A stretch of DNA of 63,992 nt from Comamonadaceae bacterium. Its GTDB lineage: Bacteria > Pseudomonadota > Gammaproteobacteria > Burkholderiales > Burkholderiaceae_C. The stretch lies in contig CANBUY010000003.1 in the NCBI GenBank assembly GCA_947372745.1, positions 24,001 through 87,992 of the forward strand, written 5' to 3'. The position numbers and the translations under genes are program-made. Shown here one piece after another: positions 26,656 through 36,400 of the stretch. How positions within the stretch are numbered: position 1 is the stretch's first letter; each line of letters starts with the position of its first letter. The notes under the pieces were generated by a model, which had not been told where the DNA came from, searched no databases, and worked only from the letters and a program-made list of their open reading frames with translations.

Positions 26656-27627
26656 ATGCCCAAACTGCGCGCTACCCAGCAAACCATTGTTTTCATCCTG
26701 TTCCTGGTGATGTTTAGCGGCTTTTTGCTGCTGCTGCCCGGTTTTGCGCAGGTGGACAACCTGCTTACTTTGCTACAAAACGTGGCCATTTTGGGCATCT
26801 TGGGCTTGGGCATGGCGGTGGTGGTCATTGGCCGGGGTATTGATATTTCTATGATTGCCGCGCTGGCCGTACCCTCGGGCTTTTTGCTGCAGTCGGTGAG
26901 CAACGGCCAGTCGATTGAAGTGGCGGCCTTGCATGCCTTGGTCTTGTCCTTGCTGTTTGGCCTAGTCAACGGCTGGCTGATTGCCTATGCCGAAGTGCCT
27001 TCGCTCTTTACTACGCTGGCCTCGGGCCTGTTTTTGGCGGGGCTAGGGCAAGCGGCGATTTTTCAGTTGGAGGTGGTGCAGTGGCCGCAGGCGCTCGACG
27101 CCGTGGTCTGGATCGGGCGCGGCAGCCTAGGCGGCATTCCCATGCCGGTGCTGATGTTCGGTCTGGCCTGCGCACTCATGGCGCTGCTGCTGCGCCGCCT
27201 GCGTGCCGGAGCCTTTATCTACGCCATTGGAGACAACCCACTCACGGCGCGTGCCACCGGTTTGCCCACGCGCCCCATCATCTTGCTGGAGTATTTGCTC
27301 GCTGCGCTCATTGGACTTTTTGCCGGCTTGGTGATGGCAGCTTCGGTTAACAGCATGCCTACGCGCATCTACAACTCCACCATGATCTATGACGTGGTTC
27401 TGGTGGTAGTGCTGGGAGGCATTGGTCTGTCGGGCGGGCGCGGCGGGGTGGTCAACGTCATCATCGGTACGCTGCTCATTGGCACCATCCTCAATGGAAT
27501 GACCATCATGGATATCTCGTACTCCGTGCAAAACATCATCAAGGGCTTGGTGCTCTTGGCTGCGATTCTTATTGATTCTGTCCTCAACCCGCGCAACGAA
27601 GAAACCGCGCAGCAAGGGGACATCTGA
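26656..27627 (+). CDS. ABC transporter permease, ribose (RbsC) type
   Basis: Inner-membrane permease of 323 residues with about nine to ten helices. Family hallmarks are VVIGRGIDISMIAALA near residue 55 and the cytoplasmic coupling motif FIYAIGDNPLTARATGL near residue 190. It lies 11 bases behind the fusion gene and pairs with a second permease (28815-30929), so the importer is a heterodimer. Substrates of this class are mostly sugars or sugar-like molecules, but several members take up other small molecules. Confidence 0.9.
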   Translation: MPKLRATQQTIVFILFLVMFSGFLLLLPGFAQVDNLLTLLQNVAILGILGLGMAVVVIGRGIDISMIAALAVPSGFLLQSVSNGQSIEVAALHALVLSLLFGLVNGWLIAYAEVPSLFTTLASGLFLAGLGQAAIFQLEVVQWPQALDAVVWIGRGSLGGIPMPVLMFGLACALMALLLRRLRAGAFIYAIGDNPLTARATGLPTRPIILLEYLLAALIGLFAGLVMAASVNSMPTRIYNSTMIYDVVLVVVLGGIGLSGGRGGVVNVIIGTLLIGTILNGMTIMDISYSVQNIIKGLVLLAAILIDSVLNPRNEETAQQGDI

Positions 27628-27687
27628 GCATGCCGCGCACCCGGCTCACCCAGAGTGCAATTCACTTTTTCAACCTAGGATACAACA

Positions 27688-28713
27688 ATGCAACAAGCAA
27701 AACACGTGGTTAAAAATCTGGTTAAGGCCATCGCCGGCCTGGCCCTGGGCGCTGCCGTCGCGCTACCAGCCTTTGCGCAAAGCAAGGGTCTGGACGAGCC
27801 GTTTCGTGATGGCTACAAAAAGGCGCTTGCCGGTAAAACCGTGGCGTTCATTCCTGTGGCCTATGGCTTTGACCTGGCCATCGGTTGGCACCAGGGTCTG
27901 AAAAAAGAGCTAGAAGCTTCGGGCATGAAAGTCGTGGTGCGCGACCCCAACTGGAACACCAATGCCGGTGCGCAAGCCTTTACTGCGCTGATTGCCGAGA
28001 AGCCAGCCGTCATTGTGATTCACAATCCTGACGTGCAAACTTATGCCAAGCTGATTGCCAAGGCCGAGGCCGCGGGCATTTACGTGGTGCAGATCAATAT
28101 GCGTTCCTCGCAAGCCTCGACCGCCTTTGTGGGCGCGGACTGGGTGGATATTGGCGAGCGCATGACCGAGGCGGTGGTGGCGTCGTGCAAAGGCAAGTCC
28201 AATAAGATCGCCATCGTGCAGGGCGCACCGACTGCCGCAGCAAGCGCCTACACGCTTAAAGGCGTGGAAAATATTCTGGCCAAGAACCCCACTGTAAAAG
28301 TGGTGTCCAACCAAGCCGCTGACTGGGACGCCGCTAAGGCTAAGGCACTGACGCAAACCGTGCTCAAGCAAAATCCGGATCTGTGCGGCATCGTCGGCTT
28401 TTGGGACGGCATGGACATCGGTACGGCTGCTGCCGTTAAAGAGGCGGGCATGACCGGCAAGGTGTTCCTTGCAACGTCGGGCGGCGGCGAGCAAAAGGGC
28501 GCATGTGACCAGGTTAAGGCTGGCGCCTACGACTACGACGTGAGCTACGACGTGCCCACGCAGGCCAGCAATATGGCAGCCATGATCAAGTGGCTGGTGC
28601 AAGGTGGTCTCAAGCCCGGCGCCGTCAAGCAAAACATCTACACCACCTTGATCCCTATTACCAAGGAAAACGCCTCGATCGAAGGCACCTGCTGGAAGCT
28701 ACCTGCCAAATAA
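27688..28713 (+). CDS. periplasmic substrate-binding protein (Peripla_BP_4 type)
   Basis: A 341-residue binding protein of the ribose/galactose class that delivers substrate to the two permeases. A signal peptide ends ALPAFAQ at about residue 31. The mature protein shows the two-lobe pattern VAFIPVAYGFDLAIGWHQG, VIHNPDVQTYAKLIAKAE, IVQGAPTAAASAYTLKG and GIVGFWDGMDIGTAAAVKE. Aromatic residues near the first strand could stack on a ring. A ribosome site and a 60-base gap separate it from the first permease. Confidence 0.9.
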   Translation: MQQAKHVVKNLVKAIAGLALGAAVALPAFAQSKGLDEPFRDGYKKALAGKTVAFIPVAYGFDLAIGWHQGLKKELEASGMKVVVRDPNWNTNAGAQAFTALIAEKPAVIVIHNPDVQTYAKLIAKAEAAGIYVVQINMRSSQASTAFVGADWVDIGERMTEAVVASCKGKSNKIAIVQGAPTAAASAYTLKGVENILAKNPTVKVVSNQAADWDAAKAKALTQTVLKQNPDLCGIVGFWDGMDIGTAAAVKEAGMTGKVFLATSGGGEQKGACDQVKAGAYDYDVSYDVPTQASNMAAMIKWLVQGGLKPGAVKQNIYTTLIPITKENASIEGTCWKLPAK

Positions 28714-28814
28714 GCATCTGACCCGGGTCGACGCGGCCCGGGTTGGGTTGGGTGGTTGCTGCCTTCAAGAGTGGCCACTTTTTTTACTTTGTTCCCCCTG
28801 AATTGGTGCACCCC

Positions 28815-30929
28815 ATGAGCGAAACCCTGACCCGACTGCGTTACCGGTATTGGCCGGACCACTGGCTTGGCGAGATCCTGTCCAAGCGCTGGACCGAGAC
28901 CGCCATTCCCGTGATCTTGCTGGCACTGGTGGTCATCGCCTCGGGCCAGTTGGTGCCCGGCTTTTATACCCCCATCGTGCTGGCGGACACATTGCGCCAG
29001 GCCGGTGAAGTGGGCTTTATCGTGTTTGGCTTGGCACTGGTGATGATTGTGGGGGGCATCGACCTGTCGGTCGGCTCCATCTTTGCCCTGACCAACTTTT
29101 GCGCCCTAGTGATGATGCATATCCTGAAATGGCCGGTGCCTGTTGCGGTGCTGGGCACGCTGGTGTGCGGCGGCCTGCTGGGTGCAGTCAACGGCATCCT
29201 GATTGGCTACCTGCGATTACGGGCGTTTTTAACAACGCTCATTACCCTGATTATTTTCCGCTCCGTTTATGAGATATTGAGCCTGCGCTATTCCACCGAG
29301 ATTGCCGGCTATGTTCCCCAGTCCGAACTGTGGGACTTTTTGGGCAATGGCACTTGGCTGGGCCTGCCAGCTGTTGCCTGGGCCTTTTTGGTGGCGGCCA
29401 TTGGCGGCCACGTGCTGCTGACGCGCCTACGCCTGGGTTGGCACATCGTGGCTATTGGAGGCTCGCGCCGCTCAGCCTACAACAGCGGCATTGCGGTCAA
29501 CCGCACCGTGGCACTGTGCTACGTGGCCAGCGGCATGTTGACGGGCGCGGCTGGCTGCTTTTTTGCCTCGCGCCTGGCAACGGCCGGTGCTGATATTGGT
29601 GTTGGTATGGAAGTACTGGTGCTGACTGCGGCTGTGCTGGGCGGCATCAGCCTGGGCGGTGGACGTGGCTCGGTCACCAAGGCGGTGGTAGGCACACTCA
29701 TTGTGCTTTTGATCATCAACGGCCTGACCTCGCTGTCGGCTCCTGGCGGCATTACGCGCATGGTGCTGGCAGGCATCTTGATTACGGCGGCAATTATTGA
29801 TGTGCGATGGCTCAAAAACCGCCACCGCATTTTGAGCAAGGTCTATGTCAGTCCCACTTACCACCGCTTAGGCGTAGCACCTGATTGCAGCGCTGAAGGC
29901 GGCGGCGTCTGGGCCGTCAACAACAAGCTGCGCGATGTGGAACTCATTGGCTTAGGACGCATCGAAGGCCCTGAGGACGTGATCTTGGACCGCGACAACC
30001 ACCTGTACGCAGGCTCGCGCCATGGCGACATCATGCGATTCTTGGCGCCAGATTATCAGCAGATGGAAGTGTTTGCCCATATCGGAGGCACGCCGCTGGG
30101 CATGGCATTTGACCGCGACTTCAACCTCAACGTTTGCGTGGGCGGCATGGGCTTGTACCGTGTGACGCCCGAGCGCGAAGTGCAGCGCGTGACCGATGAG
30201 ACCAACCGCAGTTGGGCTTCTATCAACGACGACAGCCGCTTGCGCCTGGCCGACGACCTAGACATAGCCGACGACGGCCGCATCTTCTTTAGCGAAGCTA
30301 CGGTGCGCTATGAAATGCACGAGTGGCCGGTCGACGGCTTAGAGGCGCGTGGCAACGGCCGCATCGTCTGCTACGACCCGCGCAACGGCAGCACGCGCAC
30401 CGTGCTGCGTGGCCTGCGTTTCCCCAATGGCATCTGTGTCGCGACCGACCGCCAGTCCATCTTGTTTGCCGAAACTTGGGGCTGCTGCATCAAGCGCTAC
30501 TGGTTTGACGGCCCGCGCGCCGGTCAAGTCGAAATGGTGCTGGACAACCTGCCGGGCTACCCCGACAACATCAACCTCGCCTCAGACGGAAACTACTGGC
30601 TGGCTCTGGTGGGAATGCGCGCTCCGGCTTATGACCTGGCCATGCGCATGCCAAGCTTTCGCAAGCGAATGGCGCAACGAGTGGCACTGGACGAGTGGTT
30701 GTTCCCCAACATTAACACCGGCTGCGTGCTGAAGTTCAACGAGCGCGGTGAGGTGTTGGAAACTCTGTGGGACCTGGGTGGCGAAAACCATCCCATGATC
30801 ACTTCTATGCGCGAGCATCAGGGCTATTTGTATTTGGGTGGCATTTCCAATAACCGCATTGGCCGCTACAAGCTCTCCGGTGCAGATCCTGGGTTTTCCC
30901 AATACGAACAACGCTGGAGGGCTGCATGA
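28815..30929 (+). CDS. ABC permease fused to a C-terminal SMP-30-like beta-propeller
   Basis: A 704-residue fusion. Residues about 25-345 are an RbsC-type permease with VMIVGGIDLSVGSIFAL and the coupling motif HIVAIGGSRRSAYNSGI. Residues about 365-700 are a strictosidine-synthase/SMP-30-like propeller: GRIEGPEDVILDRDNHLYAG, LRLADDLDIADDGRIFFSEA, RFPNGICVATDRQSILFAET and GYPDNINLASDGNYWLAL. I chose ATG 28815; an earlier start is in frame but Phe-rich without function. Because the last membrane helix precedes the propeller, it lies on the cytoplasmic side if standard topology holds. It may hydrolyse a lactone or ester as substrate enters. It overlaps the next gene by four bases. Confidence 0.87.
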   Translation: MSETLTRLRYRYWPDHWLGEILSKRWTETAIPVILLALVVIASGQLVPGFYTPIVLADTLRQAGEVGFIVFGLALVMIVGGIDLSVGSIFALTNFCALVMMHILKWPVPVAVLGTLVCGGLLGAVNGILIGYLRLRAFLTTLITLIIFRSVYEILSLRYSTEIAGYVPQSELWDFLGNGTWLGLPAVAWAFLVAAIGGHVLLTRLRLGWHIVAIGGSRRSAYNSGIAVNRTVALCYVASGMLTGAAGCFFASRLATAGADIGVGMEVLVLTAAVLGGISLGGGRGSVTKAVVGTLIVLLIINGLTSLSAPGGITRMVLAGILITAAIIDVRWLKNRHRILSKVYVSPTYHRLGVAPDCSAEGGGVWAVNNKLRDVELIGLGRIEGPEDVILDRDNHLYAGSRHGDIMRFLAPDYQQMEVFAHIGGTPLGMAFDRDFNLNVCVGGMGLYRVTPEREVQRVTDETNRSWASINDDSRLRLADDLDIADDGRIFFSEATVRYEMHEWPVDGLEARGNGRIVCYDPRNGSTRTVLRGLRFPNGICVATDRQSILFAETWGCCIKRYWFDGPRAGQVEMVLDNLPGYPDNINLASDGNYWLALVGMRAPAYDLAMRMPSFRKRMAQRVALDEWLFPNINTGCVLKFNERGEVLETLWDLGGENHPMITSMREHQGYLYLGGISNNRIGRYKLSGADPGFSQYEQRWRAA

Positions 30930-32026
30930 TGCCAAGCTCTATTCAACGGTGGTGGGATCGCCTGCTCGGGCGTGGCACAGCCGCAATTACCGTGCCCATC
31001 ATGGACGGCGCCATCAAGCCCAATCGTGCGCTCGACGAGGCCGCCGTGGTCTTGAATTTGCCTGGCATTGATGACATTGCAAGTGATGGTCAGCGGCTGT
31101 GGATCAGCGCAGGGCCGGTGCTCTACCACCTTGACGGCCAGCGTGCCCTGGAAGTACGGCGCTTCGACACGCCCATTACCGCCCTGGCGGCAGACGCAAA
31201 GGGCCACCTTGCCGTCGCTTTGGGAGGGCGTGAGCTGCACTTGATCAACGTGGACGGCGCTACCGTGACGCAGACCCGTGCACTGGGTGGTCGCGCCTTG
31301 TTTAGTGCCAACGCACTGGCCTTTGAAGGAGTCGACAGCCTGTTGGTGAGCGACGGCTCCGAGCAATTTGGCCCTGACCAGTGGTGTCACGATCTGATGC
31401 ACCACGGCAAAACTGGCAAGGTCGGACGCTGGAACTGGCAGTCGGGTGAAAGCACGCTGCTGGCCCAAGGCTTGGCCTATGCCTTTGGCGTGTTGGCCGA
31501 CGGCAGCCTAGCGCGCTGGAGCGAGAGCTGGAAACACACATTGGGTTCGGCGCACGGCAGCGCGGTCGCCTTGCGCGCCACCCTGGCTGAACTCCCGGGT
31601 TACCCCTCGCGTATGGCGCAGGCGCAGGGCGGCGGCTTTTGGCTGACATGCTTTGTCTGCCGCACTCAGTTGGTGGAATTCGTGCTGCGCGAAGACGCGT
31701 TCCGCAATCGAATGATGCAAGAAATTCACCCCAGCCAGTGGGTGGCGCCTGCCCTGTCTTCAGGCAAGAGCTTTCTGGAGCCTCTTCAAGGCGCCGGTGT
31801 CAAGTCCATGGGTGTGCTCAAACCATGGGCGCCGCCGCGTTCGTATGGCCTGGTATTGCGCGTAGCCGATGACGGACGCGTGCTGTCGTCCCTGCACAGC
31901 CAGGTGGACGGTCAGCACCATGGCATTACTGCAGTAGCGGAACATGCCGGGGCCTTATACCTAGTCTCCAAAGGCAGCGCGCGCCTCTTGCGCGTGGAAC
32001 TCAATTCCTCAGGAGATGTGGCATGA
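30926..32026 (+). CDS. second beta-propeller (strictosidine-synthase-like) protein
   Basis: A 366-residue protein without signal peptide, distantly like the propeller half of the preceding fusion. Shared features include a GYPSRMAQAQGGGFWLTCF segment that corresponds to GYPDNINLASDGNYWLAL, the following R-N-RM (DAFRNRMMQEI) stretch and a late DGRVLSSLHSQVDGQHHGI blade. Several putative metal-site residues differ between the two, so one may be catalytic and the other structural. It starts inside the stop codon of the fusion gene (ATGA) and ends inside the ATPase start, so the three genes are translationally coupled. Confidence 0.8.
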   Translation: MMPSSIQRWWDRLLGRGTAAITVPIMDGAIKPNRALDEAAVVLNLPGIDDIASDGQRLWISAGPVLYHLDGQRALEVRRFDTPITALAADAKGHLAVALGGRELHLINVDGATVTQTRALGGRALFSANALAFEGVDSLLVSDGSEQFGPDQWCHDLMHHGKTGKVGRWNWQSGESTLLAQGLAYAFGVLADGSLARWSESWKHTLGSAHGSAVALRATLAELPGYPSRMAQAQGGGFWLTCFVCRTQLVEFVLREDAFRNRMMQEIHPSQWVAPALSSGKSFLEPLQGAGVKSMGVLKPWAPPRSYGLVLRVADDGRVLSSLHSQVDGQHHGITAVAEHAGALYLVSKGSARLLRVELNSSGDVA

Positions 32027-33537
32027 ACGTTCCGCAAACCTTGCCCGACGTGGTGCTCGAACTGCGTGAGGCGACCAAAAAATACGGTGGCGTACCAGCC
32101 ATTGAAAACGTCAACTTCACTCTGCGCCGGGGTGAAATCCACGCTTTGGTGGGCGAAAACGGCGCAGGTAAATCCACACTGACCAAGGTGATGGCCGGCG
32201 TGGTGGCACTGTCGTCGGGCCAGATGCTGGTCGAAGGCAAAGCCATTGAGATGAAAACGCCGCTGGACGCGCGTGGCCACGGCATTGCCATGGTGTTCCA
32301 AGAAACCAGCCTGGTGCCCACCATGACGGTGGCACAAAATCTGTTTCTGGGCCGCGAGAAGTTTTACAACCGCCTGCGCGGCGTCTATATCTCGGCGCAA
32401 CAGTTTTTGCAGTCGCTCAACTTTGACGTAGACCCCACCGCCAGCGTGAGCCTGTTGGGCGCAGCCAAAAAGCAGATGGTGGAAATCGCTCGCGCTGTGC
32501 TGCACGACGCTCGTATCATTATTTTTGACGAGCCCACGGCCAGCCTCACGCCCGAAGAAAAGAAGTACTTCTTTGACTTGGTGTTCAACCTCAAGGCGCG
32601 CGGCGTCTCAGTCATCTTTATCTCGCACGCGCTTGAAGAAGCCCTGCTGCTGGCCGACCGCATTACCGTATTGCGCGACGGCCAGCACGTAGTGACCGAC
32701 GACAAAGCCAACTTTGATCGGGCGCGCATCATCCAAGCCATGGTTGGGCGCGACTTGTCACAAACCCTGTACGGCCAAAGCAAGACGGTGGTGCGCAAGC
32801 AAGGTGAATGCGTGCTGTCGGTGCGCAATCTGCGCATGGCGTCCATGGTGAAAAACAACTCCCTGTCGGTGTTTGCCGGCCAGGTCACTGGCGTGTTCGG
32901 GTTGGTCGGATCGGGCCGTACTGAGACCTTTAAGGTGGTGGCCGGACTGATCAAGCGCGACTTCTTTCACGGCGGTGAGGTTCTGCTGCGCGGCAAACCC
33001 ATTCGCTACCGGGTGGCGCGCCAAGCGGTGGAAGACGGCATCGCCTACATCACCGAAGACCGCAAGGTCGAGGGCTTTTTTGAGACCATGTCGATTGCCC
33101 AAAACATTTACATGGGCTTGCTGGGCAAGCTCGGGCACATTCGCGGCGTGGTGTCGGGGGCCAAGGCCACCGAGGTGGGCGACTTCTGGAGCAAGCTGCT
33201 CAAAGTGCGCGCCATCAGCCACGACGTCAAGGTCATCGAGCTCTCAGGCGGGAACCAGCAAAAGGTGGTGATTGCCAAATCGCTGGTGCAAAACCCCGAC
33301 GTCATCATTTTTGACGAGCCCACTCGCGGCGTGGACGTTGGCGCCATTGCCGAAATTCATGCCGAGATCAACCGCCTAGCTGACGAAGGTAAGGCGGTGG
33401 TGGTGATCTCGTCCTATTTGCCCGAGGTGATGTCGCTGTCAGACCGCATTCTGGTGGCGCGCCAGGGCAAGGTGGTGACCGAATTTGCCGCCGACCAAGC
33501 CACGCAAGAAGGCATCATGTACGCAGCCATCCACTAG
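32023..33537 (+). CDS. ABC transporter double ATPase, RbsA type
   Basis: Cytoplasmic energy subunit with two ABC domains in 504 residues. The first has Walker A GENGAGKST (about residue 43) and Walker B IIFDEPTASLTP, with a degenerate signature VSLLGAAKKQMVEIAR. The second lacks a normal Walker A (GLVGSGRTE) but has an intact signature LSGGNQQKV and IIFDEPTRGVDVG. This asymmetry is normal for the ribose/xylose class. It overlaps the upstream propeller gene by four bases and serves the two permeases of the operon. Confidence 0.93.
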   Translation: MNVPQTLPDVVLELREATKKYGGVPAIENVNFTLRRGEIHALVGENGAGKSTLTKVMAGVVALSSGQMLVEGKAIEMKTPLDARGHGIAMVFQETSLVPTMTVAQNLFLGREKFYNRLRGVYISAQQFLQSLNFDVDPTASVSLLGAAKKQMVEIARAVLHDARIIIFDEPTASLTPEEKKYFFDLVFNLKARGVSVIFISHALEEALLLADRITVLRDGQHVVTDDKANFDRARIIQAMVGRDLSQTLYGQSKTVVRKQGECVLSVRNLRMASMVKNNSLSVFAGQVTGVFGLVGSGRTETFKVVAGLIKRDFFHGGEVLLRGKPIRYRVARQAVEDGIAYITEDRKVEGFFETMSIAQNIYMGLLGKLGHIRGVVSGAKATEVGDFWSKLLKVRAISHDVKVIELSGGNQQKVVIAKSLVQNPDVIIFDEPTRGVDVGAIAEIHAEINRLADEGKAVVVISSYLPEVMSLSDRILVARQGKVVTEFAADQATQEGIMYAAIH

Positions 33538-33546
33538 GAGAAAGTC

Positions 33547-35949
33547 ATGTCGCAGTTGCCCTACGCTGGTGTTTGTGTGGTGGAACGGTCTGGCCTGCTA
33601 TCGGCCCGCCTTCTCGGTCTTTTGCTGGCAGACCAGGGCGCGCAAGTGCTGGTGGCCCGGTCGAATGCAGCATCGCAGGCTCCCCCTGAGCACGGCGCTC
33701 AGGCTCATGATCCGAGCCTGTATTTCGAGCACCTTGATCCCTACCTCAATCGCGGCAAGGGCATATTGCAAACCGCTGGGCTGGAGGAGTCAAAAACTGC
33801 GGACATCATCATCGTTCAGGGCCTTGAACCGGTGGCTTTGCAGCCCTGGCAGATCCTGGTGCGCGTGTTGGCGGCATTACCCGGTGATGCGTCTTATGGC
33901 CATTTGCCAGCCGATTGCAGCGAGGACTTGCTGAGCGCGACGCTGGGGTTTTTTACCGACATGGCGTTAAGCGCCAAGGTCTTGCAGCGTCCCGTTATAT
34001 ACACCCCGCTACCCCTGAGTTCGGTGTACGCCGCCGTGATAGCCGCAGTGTCGGTAGGCGCGGCCTTGACCGAGCGCCTGCGCAGCGGATCAGGCTGCGA
34101 GATTTATGCCTCGCGTCTGGCCGGCGGTCTGGCCGCCATGGGCGCCTTGGCCCTGACACAAAACGGTTTGCCGCCGCACCTTGATCTGGCGCCCAAACAA
34201 GCGCTTCCCCAGGGCTTAAGTGAAACGCAATTTGCAGAAATGGTGGCTCAGGCGCGCCAGAGTGGCGAAAAGCAGTCCTGGCTGGAGCAAAGACTCATTC
34301 CTTTTGGCGTGCCCTTCAAGACCAAAAACGGTTCGCATCTGCTGCTGCTCAATGGCGTGAACCGGCGTGCTACCCGCAAGCTGTACGAGCATCTTGGCAT
34401 CTGGAGCCACTTGTTGTCGCAGGGACTGACAGATGTCTCGCCCTACGACCCTGCCGCCATGGACGCAAGAGGCCGCAACCTGGCCGATGGCCCGAGCCTG
34501 AATTTCAAATACAGCGAAGTCATCGCGCAACTCTTGGGCGCGGTACTGCTGCAGAAAACTGCCCAGGAATGGGAGCAAGAGTTGTGCGGCATCGGCGTAC
34601 CCGCGTGCGTGGTCAATACGCTGGCGCAGTGGCTTGACGATCCGCAGGGCCGCCAGGCGGGTCTGACTACCGTGTTACTCCAAGAAGAGGTTCCCTCGGC
34701 GCCCCAGCCAGGCCGGGCCGCGTGGCTGCAAAGCGCGCAACCCTATCCCGAACTCAAGTCTGCAGAAACACTGTCGCTGGCTCAAGGCGTCCAGCAATCT
34801 CAATCGCGCTTTAGGCCCGCGGATTTTTCTCGCCAGGCATTTTCGCGGTCACCCCTGAGCGCATACACCGTTCTGGACTTGAGTAATGTGATTGCCGGCC
34901 CCAATGCCGCCCGCATGCTGGGCGAACTCGGCGCCACGGTCTACAGGGTGGAGCAGCCGCACCCCACGCACATGCCACTGGCCTTGACCATCTGGGGTGC
35001 CGAAGCGGGAGCGGGCAAAAAGAGCGTGATCCTCGATACCCGAACAGCGCAGGGCAAGGAAATCCTGCATGGCCTGATTAGAAAAGCCCATTTCATTGTG
35101 ATCAACAAAGGAGATGCCCAATGCGAGAGGCTGGGTGTGGATCTACAGTCGCTAGCCCGGACCAATCCCAAAGCCATATTGGTGCAACTGACCGCCCACC
35201 ACGGCGAAAAACGTGGACCGCGCCACGACTACCCTGGCTACGACCCGGTAGGGCAGGCGATGACTGGCATCATGACACGCTTTGGCCCCGAAGGCTGCCC
35301 CACCTACCATGGATTGGCCTCTTGTGTGGACTACATCACCGGCTACCTGGCGGTGTGGGCCGCAGTCAGCGCCCTGTTTGCCCAAGCGCAAAGAGTCCGA
35401 AGCGGCGCGGGTGCCTTGTCAGGCAATCACGGAGACCGGGCCGAGAGTTCATTGATGTCTGCGGCCTCGCTTGTTAGTTGCGCTTTTGTTAACGGCGAGC
35501 CGCCAGCCCAACAATGTGGCCCCCAAGCCCTAGGACGCACCTCGACCCAGCGTGCCTACCGTGCCACCAACGGCTGGGTCTACGCCCTGGCCAACGAAGA
35601 CTTGTCGCAAGTGCTCGCGGCCTTGAGCGTGCAGGAGGCGCTGGCTTGGCTAAATCTGCGTGGCATTGAAAGCGCCAGAGTCAATACCGTGCGCGAGATG
35701 GCCGATCTGCACCGCAACCCTAGCAGCACCACTATTCAGTTCCAGGCCAAGGAACACGCGGGCTGGCGCACCGAATGCTTTGTACCCACCTGGTTTTGCT
35801 TTGACGGGCAGATTGCGCAAGACCGTCAAGGCGCCGTTCGTATCGGTTCGAGCGCCGACGAGGTGCTGCACGAACTTCAATATTCGCCTGCGCAAATCGC
35901 AGAATTCAGGGCCACACAAGTAGTGCTGGGCACGGAGTGGACGCCTTAG
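33547..35949 (+). CDS. tandem class III (CaiB/BaiF) CoA-transferase
   Basis: An 800-residue protein made of two family III CoA-transferase units. Unit 1 (about 1-400) begins YAGVCVVERSGLLSARLLG. In it the usual catalytic Asp region reads PLSSVYAAVIAAVSVG (about 155-170), without Asp. Unit 2 (about 430-800) begins LDLSNVIAGPNAARMLGELG and keeps Asp595 in CVDYITGYLAVWAA, aligning with Asp169 of formyl-CoA transferase. So unit 2 should be catalytic and unit 1 structural or regulatory. It lies nine bases behind the ATPase as last gene of the operon and probably moves CoA between the ligase product and a related acid. The substrate is unknown. Confidence 0.87.
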   Translation: MSQLPYAGVCVVERSGLLSARLLGLLLADQGAQVLVARSNAASQAPPEHGAQAHDPSLYFEHLDPYLNRGKGILQTAGLEESKTADIIIVQGLEPVALQPWQILVRVLAALPGDASYGHLPADCSEDLLSATLGFFTDMALSAKVLQRPVIYTPLPLSSVYAAVIAAVSVGAALTERLRSGSGCEIYASRLAGGLAAMGALALTQNGLPPHLDLAPKQALPQGLSETQFAEMVAQARQSGEKQSWLEQRLIPFGVPFKTKNGSHLLLLNGVNRRATRKLYEHLGIWSHLLSQGLTDVSPYDPAAMDARGRNLADGPSLNFKYSEVIAQLLGAVLLQKTAQEWEQELCGIGVPACVVNTLAQWLDDPQGRQAGLTTVLLQEEVPSAPQPGRAAWLQSAQPYPELKSAETLSLAQGVQQSQSRFRPADFSRQAFSRSPLSAYTVLDLSNVIAGPNAARMLGELGATVYRVEQPHPTHMPLALTIWGAEAGAGKKSVILDTRTAQGKEILHGLIRKAHFIVINKGDAQCERLGVDLQSLARTNPKAILVQLTAHHGEKRGPRHDYPGYDPVGQAMTGIMTRFGPEGCPTYHGLASCVDYITGYLAVWAAVSALFAQAQRVRSGAGALSGNHGDRAESSLMSAASLVSCAFVNGEPPAQQCGPQALGRTSTQRAYRATNGWVYALANEDLSQVLAALSVQEALAWLNLRGIESARVNTVREMADLHRNPSSTTIQFQAKEHAGWRTECFVPTWFCFDGQIAQDRQGAVRIGSSADEVLHELQYSPAQIAEFRATQVVLGTEWTP

Positions 35950-36400
35950 CCAGAATCACCAAAAACGGCGACTCAACCATGAGTCACAAAAGTCTGGCTA
36001 CCTAGTGTATGGCGCTCCTTCAACTGAAGCTGAATGGGCAGACTGCGCTGCAGCGCCCGAAAGATGTTGAGCAGCGCCATGCCTTCGCCAACGTCAGGGT
36101 GCTCCAAGTCGTGAAAGCGCGCCGTGGAGGTCGGTTCAGCACTTCGTTTATTGCCTATTGCCACACCACAATAATCGCTGAGATCTGTTAGTGAATCGAC
36201 CAGAAACTTGCATCCACCTCTACCTCTGTATTTGAGATCAGAAAGCGGTCACTCGTGAATACCCGCTTCTGATCTTAAATTCAACCGGTCGATGGCGAGT
36301 GCACATTTTGACGAAATAGTCTCCACTAAGCCGCCGGCCGATCCGTAGTTGTCAGCGGCTGCTACGGAGCAGGCAGATCGCAAATCTCGAGCACCGGAAA
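35950..36400. other. gene-poor stretch with a long imperfect hairpin
   Basis: No gene supported. GATCAGAAAGCGG and CCGCTTCTGATC (about 36237-36275) form an imperfect hairpin inside outer arms TCGACC and GGTCGA (about 36195-36294). It is not a classical terminator, because no T-tract follows. It might be a folded remnant of a mobile element. Confidence 0.4.
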
